Shown here: positions 24,543 through 32,441 of the stretch, in pieces
Position numbering within the stretch: the first letter of the stretch is position 1
Layout of the letters: each line of letters starts with the position of its first letter
Translations under genes and position numbers: made by a program
The notes under the pieces: model-generated
The model's input: the letters and a program-made list of their open reading frames with translations, nothing else
What the model was told of the DNA's origin: nothing
Databases searched by the model: none
DNA from: Hominimerdicola alba
Lineage (GTDB): Bacteria > Bacillota > Clostridia > Oscillospirales > Ruminococcaceae
Direction of reading: 5' to 3'
Assembly (NCBI RefSeq): GCF_900109655.1
Contig: NZ_FOAT01000004.1
Span: 1 to 64,000, forward strand
Length of the DNA stretch: 64,000 nt

Positions 24543-25274
24543 TTAAGTAGTTTCAACTATCTTGAAGTCCATGCCAAGCTTGAGTGTGCCGCCGATAAGT
24601 TCATCTGTACAGTCAGGGTCGTTGCCCTCCAGCCAGATGACCACAGTATACTTATCTTTAGCCTTAGGCTCAAACTTTTCGCGCTTGTTCCTCATAACCA
24701 CGGTGGCTGACGTAAATTCGCTGTCGCAGTCGCTCTCCTTCCCTGTTCCGTCAGATTTCGTCTTACCGTAGACAGTTTTTTCGCCATTGACGTAAACCGC
24801 AACTCTTATGGCTTCATCAATATTGTTCGTCACATTTTCTATGGACATCTCGCCCTCATAGCTTATTGTGTCATCCCCGCCGTTGATAAGGTAGAATGTG
24901 TAAGCTATGTAGCTTTCGCCGTTGTGACTGCCGTTTATCATGTCCAGATTATCCGGCAGGTCATCGCCGCTGATGTTGGTCATGTCGTAGACTATATTCG
25001 CATTCAGCACCGAGTTCGTCTTGTCGAATTCGGGAGTCTCGGAAAGTGTCAGACCTTGACGCATCATATCGTATTTATTGATCTTTACTGTAAAGCTTCC
25101 GTACTTGTCATAGAAATACGATATCGCATAAGCGATGGCGATGATAGCTATCAGAAGTATTACCAGAAGCCCCAATACCCTCATTACCACGACGTGCCGT
25201 TTTGCTTCCTTGGCAGTACGCCGAAGTGTCAGCACATCTATAACTTTGGTATTATTGTTATTATTGTCTGCCAA
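24543..25274 (-). CDS. TasA/camelysin-like membrane-anchored surface protein
   Basis: A 243-residue protein with an Asn-rich start, a membrane helix at about residues 30-52 and an extracellular beta-rich domain. The C-terminal segment VVIWLEGNDPDCTDELIGGT is typical of SipW-dependent TasA/CalY-like proteins. The start codon is TTG at 25274, with GGGG and AAGGA upstream. It is the first gene of the operon with the SipW-type peptidase, McrB-like ATPase and DUF2357 fusion. Unlike true TasA it keeps a longer cytosolic tail before its anchor. Likely a surface fibre subunit or an anchor for one. Confidence 0.7.
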   Translation of the reverse strand: MADNNNNNTKVIDVLTLRRTAKEAKRHVVVMRVLGLLVILLIAIIAIAYAISYFYDKYGSFTVKINKYDMMRQGLTLSETPEFDKTNSVLNANIVYDMTNISGDDLPDNLDMINGSHNGESYIAYTFYLINGGDDTISYEGEMSIENVTNNIDEAIRVAVYVNGEKTVYGKTKSDGTGKESDCDSEFTSATVVMRNKREKFEPKAKDKYTVVIWLEGNDPDCTDELIGGTLKLGMDFKIVETT

Positions 25275-25324
25275 ATCAGATACCCCATTCCTTTATAAAA
25301 ACTGTAATATACTATATTAAAATA

Positions 25325-26083
25325 TCAGTCCTCTTTGCCCCTGCGCCTGATGTACCTTTCAGCCATGTACTTTCCTGCAAGCTCGCCGGCGCAGTAGTGA
25401 CATTCAAACTCGTAAAGTATTTCAGCTTGATGCACATTTGAGATACCGTCCGCCACAGGCTCGGCGCCCAGACCCGTCACAAAGTCGATAAGGGATTTTA
25501 CCGCACTGTCCGACCTTTCGTCCTTGCCGATATACTGCGTAAGCTCGGGGCTGAGCATCACATAGTCCACCTCGTATTCCGAAAGCTTCATTATCGGACT
25601 GCTTATGCTGCCGAAATCCATCAGCATAAAGTGGAATCCTCTGTTGCGCATCTTTTTGATATTGTCCGCCACAACAGATTCCGTCTCCTCAAAGAGCTTT
25701 TCCGAAAGCGCGAAACACAGCTGTGAGGAATGTACCCCCATCTTTTCGCTTTCTTCCAGTATCCTGTGCTCCGCTTCTATGTCACGCAGGAACTTCGCAG
25801 GCATATATACCGATATCCAGTTGAACAGCAGTTCGCGCTCATTAAAGGTAGTCACCGCCTGCATCGCCTGAAACATCTCCAGCTCAAACAGGTTAAGGCA
25901 CTGCTGGGTTATCTCGGATACGTCCCTGAAATTCTCGGGCATCAGCACCCCGAGCCCCGGCGTGTTCAGCCTTGTCTGGGACTGATAAAAGGCGGTGTTT
26001 CCTGCGGAAATATTCCGTATCGGCCTGTAATAAAGCTCGACAGCACGCATACCGCCCACAGTAGTCTGAACATCTGATCTCAT
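25325..26083 (-). CDS. Degenerate EAL-domain protein
   Basis: A 252-residue protein that is almost entirely one EAL-type domain. The fold is recognisable from ELYYRPI at the start, LFNWISVYMP, LCFALSEK, MLMDFGS and the terminal GISNVHQAEIL region. The catalytic residues look lost: the EAL motif position reads YQSQTRL, DDFG is MDFG and the AEGVE-like loop is ADGISN. It is therefore probably not an active c-di-GMP phosphodiesterase but might bind the nucleotide or act as a protein-interaction domain. It has its own promoter at 26119-26147 and ends 50 bp before the TasA-like operon on the same strand. Confidence 0.75.
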   Translation of the reverse strand: MRSDVQTTVGGMRAVELYYRPIRNISAGNTAFYQSQTRLNTPGLGVLMPENFRDVSEITQQCLNLFELEMFQAMQAVTTFNERELLFNWISVYMPAKFLRDIEAEHRILEESEKMGVHSSQLCFALSEKLFEETESVVADNIKKMRNRGFHFMLMDFGSISSPIMKLSEYEVDYVMLSPELTQYIGKDERSDSAVKSLIDFVTGLGAEPVADGISNVHQAEILYEFECHYCAGELAGKYMAERYIRRRGKED

Positions 26084-26118
26084 TACGCCGCCCTCCTTAC
26101 GTATTTTTATTCTATTTT

Positions 26119-26147
26119 ATTATACAACATATTGTGAATAATGTCAA
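26119..26147 (-). promoter_or_regulatory. Promoter of the EAL gene
   Basis: Minus strand TTGACA (26142-26147), 17-bp spacer, TATAAT (26119-26124), about 35 bp before the start. It may also read through into the TasA-like/SipW/McrB operon, since I found no clear terminator between them. Confidence 0.75.
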
Positions 26148-26465
26148 TCGAAATTGGGTATTTTTTATAGATTTAATTAATTATTATTTAACAGCCGAGT
26201 TAATGCTTTATTTAATGAATGCTGACGCAAAATGCAGATCATTGAATTGTTAAAAATAATTAAACGGCGTTATATGGCGCTTAACAATTTCTTATCAATC
26301 AGAACGCAATGCTTACAAGGTTAAATTCCGGGTTAAAACACTACACTTTGTAGTTAGATAACATTAATATTAACCTTTAACTAGCAAAATTACACAAAGA
26401 AGACTTCTGCCTTTGTGCATGTAACTGATTTTGAAAGTTAAAAATATGAATAAAATCCAAAAGTC

Positions 26466-26494
26466 TTGACAGCGCAAACAAAATCATGTATAAT
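26466..26494 (+). promoter_or_regulatory. Promoter of the TasA-like gene at 26590
   Basis: TTGACA (26466-26471), 17-bp spacer, TATAAT (26489-26494). The transcript has a leader of about 90 bases. Within it TTTCG (26536-26540) and CGAAA (26562-26566) enclose a second stem CGGCG / CGCCG, so the leader is probably structured. No known riboswitch class was recognised. Confidence 0.75.
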
Positions 26495-26589
26495 AAGTTC
26501 AAGTTAAGAAACAAAAACAATCTGTTTCGTGGAAGTTTCGAGTCATCGGCGAACGTGGCGCCGAAATCTGATATGAAAGGAAAATGCAT

Positions 26590-27567
26590 ATGAAAACTAA
26601 TACAAAGAAAAAGGGCAATCCTGCCAAGAAGTTAATACCCGCCGCCGGCTCGCTGATGGTTTCGGCAGTAATGCTTGCAACATCGACCTACGCTTGGTTT
26701 ACCATGAATAAGACGGTTACACTTACCGGTATGGAAGTTAAGACCCATGTTGGAAGCAACTTGCTGATTCAGAAGTCAACTATGGCTCAGACCGCAAAGG
26801 AAGCTGAGGCCACATTTATTACTGACGAAACACAGACCCTTAGCGCAGTGATAGAACCTGTGTCTACAGTTGACGGCGTAAACTTTTTCTATACTCTTGA
26901 TGCTAAGGCTGATGGTTCCAAATTAACTGACGTTGCTACAAAGCCTTATATTGAATATGATTCTACTACTGCAGCAACTAATACAACGGATTATGGCAAT
27001 AAGTTCTCTGAGGATTATGGTGCTACAAAGACATTTGTTAATTCTTTTGCAGCAGCTCCTTATGCGGATAGTGCAGTAGGCTACGTGGATTATGTATTCC
27101 AGCTCAAAGCAACTAATACAGACACTGGTGCTGAAGCTGCAAAGGCAATTAATCTTACTAAGTTGGAACTGACCTATAATGGAACAGATGCTAATACTTC
27201 AGACGGAAATAAAGCATTTAGAGCAGCAGTTTTCGTTGAAGATTTTGATAGTTCATCTGCATTTACGGCAGGTGTTGGAACACTTGATGGCATCTACAAA
27301 GCAACTGGTGGTACGAACTGGGACGGTAAGGCTGTTAGTGATGTGGATGAGTTAACAGCAATCACTTATACCACAGATGGTGTTCTTGCAACAGTTCCTG
27401 CAGATTCAATCAAGTACTACAAGGTTGTTGTAAGGCTTTATCTTGAGGGTGAAGATCAGAGTTGTAATACAAGCACATTCAAGACCCTTACTGATGATTG
27501 GAGCTTGGATCTTGAAATTAAGCTTGGCGAAGGTACACCTGTTACTACAATGTCTGTAGTAGACTAA
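26590..27567 (+). CDS. TasA-like AWF-motif surface protein
   Basis: A 325-residue secreted protein. The basic N-terminus (KTNTKKKGN) leads into a hydrophobic segment ending in ATSTYAWFTMN, the typical signal region of SipW-processed proteins. The rest is Thr/Ala/Asp-rich beta sheet, ending with YKVVVRLYLEGEDQSCNT and a terminal LEIKLGEG segment, the usual C-terminal signature of this group. The second ATG (26590) is chosen because AAAGGA lies 8-9 bases before it; the first ATG is only 3 bases away. It is divergent from the EAL gene and has its own promoter. Probably a fibre subunit cut by the peptidase at 23.8-24.5 kb. Confidence 0.8.
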   Translation: MKTNTKKKGNPAKKLIPAAGSLMVSAVMLATSTYAWFTMNKTVTLTGMEVKTHVGSNLLIQKSTMAQTAKEAEATFITDETQTLSAVIEPVSTVDGVNFFYTLDAKADGSKLTDVATKPYIEYDSTTAATNTTDYGNKFSEDYGATKTFVNSFAAAPYADSAVGYVDYVFQLKATNTDTGAEAAKAINLTKLELTYNGTDANTSDGNKAFRAAVFVEDFDSSSAFTAGVGTLDGIYKATGGTNWDGKAVSDVDELTAITYTTDGVLATVPADSIKYYKVVVRLYLEGEDQSCNTSTFKTLTDDWSLDLEIKLGEGTPVTTMSVVD

Positions 27568-27674
27568 TACATTACCGAATAACAATAACAACTAACTAAA
27601 CAACCACATTCCTCTAACCCGTAATAATAGAAAAAACTAACCCCTATCTTAAATAAACCCTCTCTAAACTCCTT

Positions 27675-27709
27675 ATCCCCCACCCCACCCAGGTGGGGGA
27701 TTCTTTTTG
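27675..27709 (+). terminator. Terminator of the TasA-like gene
   Basis: ATCCCCCACC (27675-27684) pairs with GGTGGGGGAT (27692-27701), followed by TCTTTTTGT. It lies about 110 bp after the stop codon. Confidence 0.8.
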
Positions 27710-28043
27710 TCTGCCCACTTGCCCCCGCGGCAATACGGTGCGCACTGTATCTGCATTTTCCCCGGCATCGCCCCCACAAAAAGCACTTACAAAAACGCAG
27801 GAGCGATCCGCATTTTATACACATTAATATATTAACTGACGGTGTAATACTGTGGCTTCATCTGCTTTCTCTCACTCATCAAAATATGCTCTCAGGCGCA
27901 CAGGATCGCCCTCAGATACCGTTCTGATATTATTTTCGTCAAACTACCCTCTGAAAACACAAAGCGGCTCAGAATCGCTCTGAGCCGCTGTTTTCTTTCT
28001 GATCTTCGTTTCCTCGCCGAACTTATCGTAGACCGTGATGACA
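27710..28043. other. Non-coding stretch with one hairpin
   Basis: No gene is seen. The only clear structure is the strong hairpin at 27963-27989, GCGGCTCAGA / TCTGAGCCGC, with T-rich flanks on both strands. It can end the minus-strand transcript from the small gene at 28044. Confidence 0.5.
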
Positions 28044-28394
28044 TTATACAAATCTAATGTAACCACCATTCTGTATACCTATTTGGGCAGGATTAGAGGA
28101 TGTACCGGTATTGTTAACCGATACTCGGCTCACATTAAGATTTGCAAATTTGCTGGCTTTATTCACGAGAAGCGGTGCATAGTCCGACACCTTCAATGCA
28201 TAATCGCTCGCCGAATTAACATTATATACTCTAATACCATTCAATTTTATACTTCCCTTATTACCAAACATTCCTATGGAAGCCTCATCAACCTCACGGT
28301 TTTCATACTTTTTATGAACTATCAGTGTTATTGAGAAGAGTACGGTCAAAAGCCAAATGACAATCCAGTGTTTTTTTAGAAAGAAGCAAGCCAA
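28044..28394 (-). CDS. Short membrane protein, possibly N-terminally broken AWF-locus paralogue
   Basis: The frame encodes up to 116 residues. FLKKHWIVIWLLTVL followed by a Glu/Val segment closely resembles the N-terminus of the 48103-49212 protein (FLKRQWILVWLIV), so it is a shorter paralogue with a single membrane helix and a small extracellular domain ending GGYIRFV. No ATG is in frame; the only candidate start is a TTG at 28394 without a ribosome site. An ATG at 28399 lies one frame off. The frame begins inside the 111-bp repeat. It is either a pseudogene or read through a shifted start. Confidence 0.45.
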   Translation of the reverse strand: MACFFLKKHWIVIWLLTVLFSITLIVHKKYENREVDEASIGMFGNKGSIKLNGIRVYNVNSASDYALKVSDYAPLLVNKASKFANLNVSRVSVNNTGTSSNPAQIGIQNGGYIRFV

Positions 28395-28489
28395 TACATT
28401 GATAATTGCATCTAATTTTAAAAATAAATAACACCCCGGTGGGTAAAGTAGAAAAGTATTACTCTTCTCTTCCCCTGGGGTGTTATTAA
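28379..28489 (-). repeat. 111-bp duplicated terminator unit, copy 1
   Basis: Identical to 36839-36949 except at two positions (C to A changes near 28467 and 28472). It contains AATAACACCCC (28427-28437) and GGGGTGTTATT (28477-28487), a long terminator-like stem after the truncated giant gene on the minus strand. Confidence 0.9.
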
Positions 28490-28514
28490 AATTGATTTGT
28501 TTTATTGCTACCTG

Positions 28515-29510
28515 CTACGGATCAATCACTTCCGGTATCACTCTCGCATTCGTATAGATAATATGATCATACGCATAGGATGCCTTTGAGTAATTGTTTC
28601 CGGCGCTGTTAATTGTAGGATACATAGCTGCCGTAAGCGAAACTTTGTAATTTGAGTACATCAAACCATCATTTTTGAAGAGTGTATTTCCGGTCTTAAC
28701 CTTATAGTCAATCGGTATGTAGTAAACTCCTTCCGTCTGCGTCTTAAGTAGCGACTTATCAACTCGTACCTTATAAATGGTTGAACCGTCCGTAGTAACT
28801 GTGGTCGCTGTGTTTGTCGGATCTGCGCCCTGTTCAAAAATTACACTATCACCCGCGCCATAAATCTTAAGTTCTGACAGATAATCTTCTATTGGTAGCG
28901 CCGTTCCGGAAACGACAGGATTTCCTACCGTAGCCTGTACATAAGCTGACTTATTTGAGAGTGTCAACGTCAGTTCTATATAATCTCCTGTGCTCTTTAA
29001 TGCACGAGTATCATATACAGCATAAGTGTTGATGTAACACTCGTCATCTCCTGTTTCAACAGAATTAATTCCAAGATAATGATACTGACCTGCTACGTCT
29101 CTCGAAGTAACAACATTATATTCAAGTGTGGCTGATGATTCATCACTGATATAGTATCGTGTGGAATCTGTTTCTTTATCAAACGCCGCACTGTTCGCCG
29201 CTCCTTCAACTGTTGATGCTATCTTTGAATATCCTATAACGCTCGAACCACTGCTGATTAAGGAACCATCTTCTCTCTTCGGGAACTGATAACCTAAAGC
29301 ATTCGGTGCATATACCATTTCAAAGTCAACCTGAATTGTTACAGCATAGTTGTTGACTGATTTGTATAGCTCTTTAATCAGATTCTGACCGTTTCGAAGT
29401 TCAACATACTGTTCAGAGATAATATGTTGTTCATGATCCACAGTCCTTAAGCCACAGCCCAGATAATAATACCGATGGAACATTCCGATTGTAATCATAC
29501 CCTTTGGCAT
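28515..29510 (-). pseudogene. C-terminal remnant of a second giant surface protein
   Basis: About 300 residues are collinear with the last 320 residues of the giant protein at 37252-48048. Shared landmarks are SEQYVEL / SGSYVEI, GYQFPK / SVQFPKA, GYSKI / GYSNI, MYSNYKVSLTA / QYSNYRVTVTV and the ending YTNARVIPEVID / YTNARLISDVIE. Homology starts near 29425, and the sequence before it in this frame comes from an overlapping SymE-like fragment. The missing part of about 3,000 codons has been lost. It is followed by the same terminator unit as the intact giant gene. Confidence 0.85.
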
Positions 29511-29544
29511 GAAGCATCGTCAGTTTTCTTGGTGTTCCTTTCAT
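29431..29544 (-). pseudogene. SymE-like toxin gene, 3' truncated
   Basis: The 37-codon frame starts MKGTPRKLTMLHAKGYDYN and continues to LSGLWLKDCG, which resembles the N-terminal half of SymE-type (SpoVT/AbrB-fold) toxins, where a GFxxGD segment normally follows. Here it stops one residue later, and the giant-protein remnant begins in another frame. GGAGG lies upstream of the ATG, and a promoter is at 29657-29686. The junction marks a deletion end point. Confidence 0.55.
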
Positions 29545-29656
29545 TTGAACCTCCTTACCACAGTCATCAGCTGTAAGGTAGACAAGAAGCCGAAGAAAAG
29601 GAGTCACTAATGAATAAGGTACCCTCTCCGTAATCCATACAGAAAGGGCAAATTCT

Positions 29657-29686
29657 ATTATAAGGGCTGTGGCGGTCAGCAGTCAA
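29657..29686 (-). promoter_or_regulatory. Promoter upstream of the SymE-like remnant
   Basis: Minus strand TTGACT (29681-29686), 18-bp spacer, TATAAT (29657-29662). It would transcribe the SymE-like fragment and the giant remnant. Confidence 0.6.
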
Positions 29687-29874
29687 TGGGGGAATTTCAG
29701 AAATTTCTCCCCTTGTACTCCACCCATTTACACGTAAGCATCAAACCCTCCGCACCTAGTTCACCAATGTCTAATAAGGTATAATAAACTCCAAGGAACA
29801 CCATGAAGTAAATTGAATAATCTAAATTGATCCATGAAATTAATTGGAGTCGATTAGACAAGGAGGTAACAGGT

Positions 29875-30192
29875 ATGGACAAAACAACATCCATCACAAC
29901 AATCAAAAAAGAAATGCAGCTTCAGGAATGGTCTGCGCAGATCAAAGCACAGCAGGCAAGCGGTCTGACGATCCGGGAATGGTGCAAAGAAAATGGGATC
30001 AAGCCAAACACGTATTACAACCGCCTAAGAAAAGTGCGTGAAAAGTATATCGAAAATTCTCCGACCATCGTTCCTGTATCAGTTCCTTGCTCAAACGAAA
30101 ATATCCGCATTGAGAAAAACGGACTTCAAATATCTCTTCCGGCAGATATATCTGCGGACACTCTGACCGCTTTGGTGCATGAGCTATGCTGA
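29875..30192 (+). CDS. tnpA: IS66 accessory protein TnpA
   Basis: A 105-residue helix-turn-helix protein of the IS66 OrfA type, with IREWCKENGIKPNTYYNRLRK as the recognisable DNA-binding region and a beta-rich ISLPADIS tail. AAGGAGGTAACAG precedes the ATG at 29875; the longer upstream frame is ignored. It overlaps tnpB by 7 bp, as in intact IS66 elements. The gene itself looks undamaged, but the element cannot move because its other genes are broken. Confidence 0.85.
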   Translation: MDKTTSITTIKKEMQLQEWSAQIKAQQASGLTIREWCKENGIKPNTYYNRLRKVREKYIENSPTIVPVSVPCSNENIRIEKNGLQISLPADISADTLTALVHELC

Positions 30193-30365
30193 ATGATCTG
30201 GCAGCGGACGCACAGGTCTATCTTGTTACGGGATACACCGACCTTCGACGCGGGATAGACGGACTTTCGACTATCGTTCAGGCTCAGCTTCGACTTAACC
30301 CGTTCTCGAAAGCATTGTTTTTGTTCTGCGGCAGACGTTGTGACCGCATCAAAGGTCTGCTGTGA
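30186..30365 (+). pseudogene. tnpB: IS66 TnpB (OrfB), 5' part, cut by the nested element
   Basis: The frame from ATG 30186 encodes MLNDLAADAQVYLVTGY, then TDLRRGIDGLS and a tail ending DRIKGLL, the N-terminal half of IS66 TnpB. It stops at TGA where an intact gene would read LLWEGDG. The remaining half resumes at 34567 after the nested recombinase element. Confidence 0.85.
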
Positions 30366-30370
30366 GAGGG

Positions 30371-30402
30371 CTTATCCGCAGGTTTTTGTTATCCGAACAT
30401 TT
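30371..30402 (+). repeat. Left terminal inverted repeat of the recombinase trio element
   Basis: A 32-bp sequence starting CTTATCCGCAGG and ending CCGAACATTT, perfectly inverted at 34510-34541. Its inner half (GTTATCCGAACATT) recurs inverted at about 30451-30464, giving paired sites ahead of the first recombinase gene, likely recombinase binding sites. Confidence 0.85.
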
Positions 30403-30503
30403 ATTAGAGATAAGGCGTGTTCCTGCTGTTTAAGATAAATTCCGAAAAAAAATGTTCGGATAACAATATTTGGGTGTATCATTATCTCAGGAGGTGATAC
30501 ACA

Positions 30504-32441
30504 ATGAACGAATATCGCAAAAATGTTACTATTGTTTTAAACTTTCTGAAAGAAAGGGGGTATGCGCAATCCACAGTTAAAAATCATGAACGGTTTTACA
30601 CTCTGCTGGCTGACGATCTTGCGGCTAAGGATATAACCTATTCACCAGAATACGGAAAAGCTCTGTTATCCACATTACCGGTGCCTGCATGGCTCCCTAA
30701 AAGCCGTATAGAAAATGCGGCTTGCATTTCAAAACTTGATGATGCATATATCCACGGATGCATCATCAATGCCCAGGCATCACCCAGGAAGAGTTACTCC
30801 AAGCTATCGCTTAACAGCAACTTTGAAAACCACATCACAAGATTCCTGCGTTCTCGCGAAAATGTTTTTACGGAATCGCAAATAGCAAATGTCAAACGAA
30901 GGTGCTCATTGTTCTTGAAGTGTATGCAATCCAAGGGAAGGATGGATCCATCTGAGATAACCTACGGTGACATAGATTCATACCATGAGGAGCTTGCACA
31001 CTTGAAAAGGATTTCCCGAGTTATTGAAGAGTCAACTTTGCACAAGTTCCTGCAATTCCTGGCCGAATCGGGAAAGGTTCCTTACGGTCTATATCTGCGA
31101 ATATATGCATTGGAGACGGAATGTTCCGTCAACCTGGACGATTTTCCACCTGATGAACAATCCGGACTTATAAAGAATAGCTCTGAGGGACAAGTCCGGT
31201 TGTCGCCTGAAAGGTTTTTGTCTGAGGGCCTGGAACTTATCAGACTCCATCAAGAGGCAGGCTATGTCCAGAAATATACAGAAGCATCTAAAAGGGCAAT
31301 TCTTCAGCTATACCTGTTCCTTGATTACCACAATCTGTGGTATGACCCAGACATGGCAGACATTTGGCTTCATTCGGACTGCGTAAAAAAACGTCTGTTC
31401 AAAGGCTGTTCGTGGAATACAGCGCGGCGCATAATGTTCATGTTTTCCGATTATGTTACATCCGGGTCAGTCCATTTCGGGAAGAAGTTGCCGAGGGGAA
31501 TCAACGGCATAAATAACATTCCAGAATGGTGCTTGACACCACTGCTTGACTTTGCCGAGAGCCGCCGCAAGATGAAACTGGATGAGAACACCGTTAAAAA
31601 CGATATTTACTCCATACTCAGATTTTGCCGGTTTATAATCGGTGAGGGCCTGTCATCGTATGGCGATGTTAACGGAAGTCATCTTGCTGATTTCAACCTT
31701 GCAGACCACCATGGAACCCCAGAGGGCAAAAATGCATGCAACAACCGGGTGAAGCGGTTCCTTAAGTACCTGTATCGTAAAGGTCTCAACGCAAACCCAT
31801 CGCTGTATATGGCTCTTGGCTGCTCGGCGGCACCAGTGGAGACCGTTGTGGTAGTACTCACTTCCAGTGAGATAGAGGAGATCAAAACTTTTGTTGGCAA
31901 TGCTTCTACGGATCTTGAGATCCGCGACAGTGCAGTCATAATGCTCGGACTTGAAATGGGAATGCGCAGCAGCGATATTGCAAGCCTGAAGCTGGAGAAC
32001 ATTGATTGGAAAAACCGTTCCATTCTGTACAGGCAGAACAAGACAGATGCTGATGTATGGGTACCGATGCCAGTGGCGGTAGGCAATGCCATCTTCAGAT
32101 ACCTGAAGCAGTCACGTCCAAGAATGGCGGTATGCAGAAATGTATTCGTTGATTTCAAGGCGCCGTTTTGCGGCATGAGCCGAAACATATGCTACGGTGC
32201 GTTAAAGCGAGCTTTGCCTGACCGAGATGTAAGGGGATCAGGTTTTCACGTCACCCGAAAAACATTTTCGACAAACAGGCTTAGAAACGGAGTTCGTCCT
32301 GAAAGCATAGCAGATGTAATCGGGCACAGGGACACGGAAAGCCTGAAGCATTACCTTTCCCTTGACGATGAACGCATGGCGGCATGTCCGCTCTCCCTTG
32401 CGGATCTTCGCCTTGAAATGGAAGGGAGCGATGCGTTATGA
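30504..32441 (+). CDS. Tyrosine recombinase 1 of the trio (large)
   Basis: A 645-residue protein whose C-terminal third is a tyrosine recombinase catalytic domain. GMRSSD carries the first arginine, HVTRKTF the HxxR motif, GHRD the second histidine and KHYLSL the nucleophile tyrosine. The N-terminal 400 residues hold SAM-like core-binding regions, with AQSTVKNHERFY near the start and a second such segment around residue 260-330. All catalytic residues are present. AGGAGGTGA precedes the ATG at 30504. The 3' end overlaps the next gene by ATGA. It presumably acts with the other two recombinases to move the element. Confidence 0.85.
   Translation: MNEYRKNVTIVLNFLKERGYAQSTVKNHERFYTLLADDLAAKDITYSPEYGKALLSTLPVPAWLPKSRIENAACISKLDDAYIHGCIINAQASPRKSYSKLSLNSNFENHITRFLRSRENVFTESQIANVKRRCSLFLKCMQSKGRMDPSEITYGDIDSYHEELAHLKRISRVIEESTLHKFLQFLAESGKVPYGLYLRIYALETECSVNLDDFPPDEQSGLIKNSSEGQVRLSPERFLSEGLELIRLHQEAGYVQKYTEASKRAILQLYLFLDYHNLWYDPDMADIWLHSDCVKKRLFKGCSWNTARRIMFMFSDYVTSGSVHFGKKLPRGINGINNIPEWCLTPLLDFAESRRKMKLDENTVKNDIYSILRFCRFIIGEGLSSYGDVNGSHLADFNLADHHGTPEGKNACNNRVKRFLKYLYRKGLNANPSLYMALGCSAAPVETVVVVLTSSEIEEIKTFVGNASTDLEIRDSAVIMLGLEMGMRSSDIASLKLENIDWKNRSILYRQNKTDADVWVPMPVAVGNAIFRYLKQSRPRMAVCRNVFVDFKAPFCGMSRNICYGALKRALPDRDVRGSGFHVTRKTFSTNRLRNGVRPESIADVIGHRDTESLKHYLSLDDERMAACPLSLADLRLEMEGSDAL

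Noticed and set aside
18511-25274. A classical McrBC restriction system
   Set aside because: I found no PD-(D/E)xK motif and no DNA-recognition domain; the ATPase and the DUF2357 fusion both have membrane helices and the neighbours are surface-protein genes.
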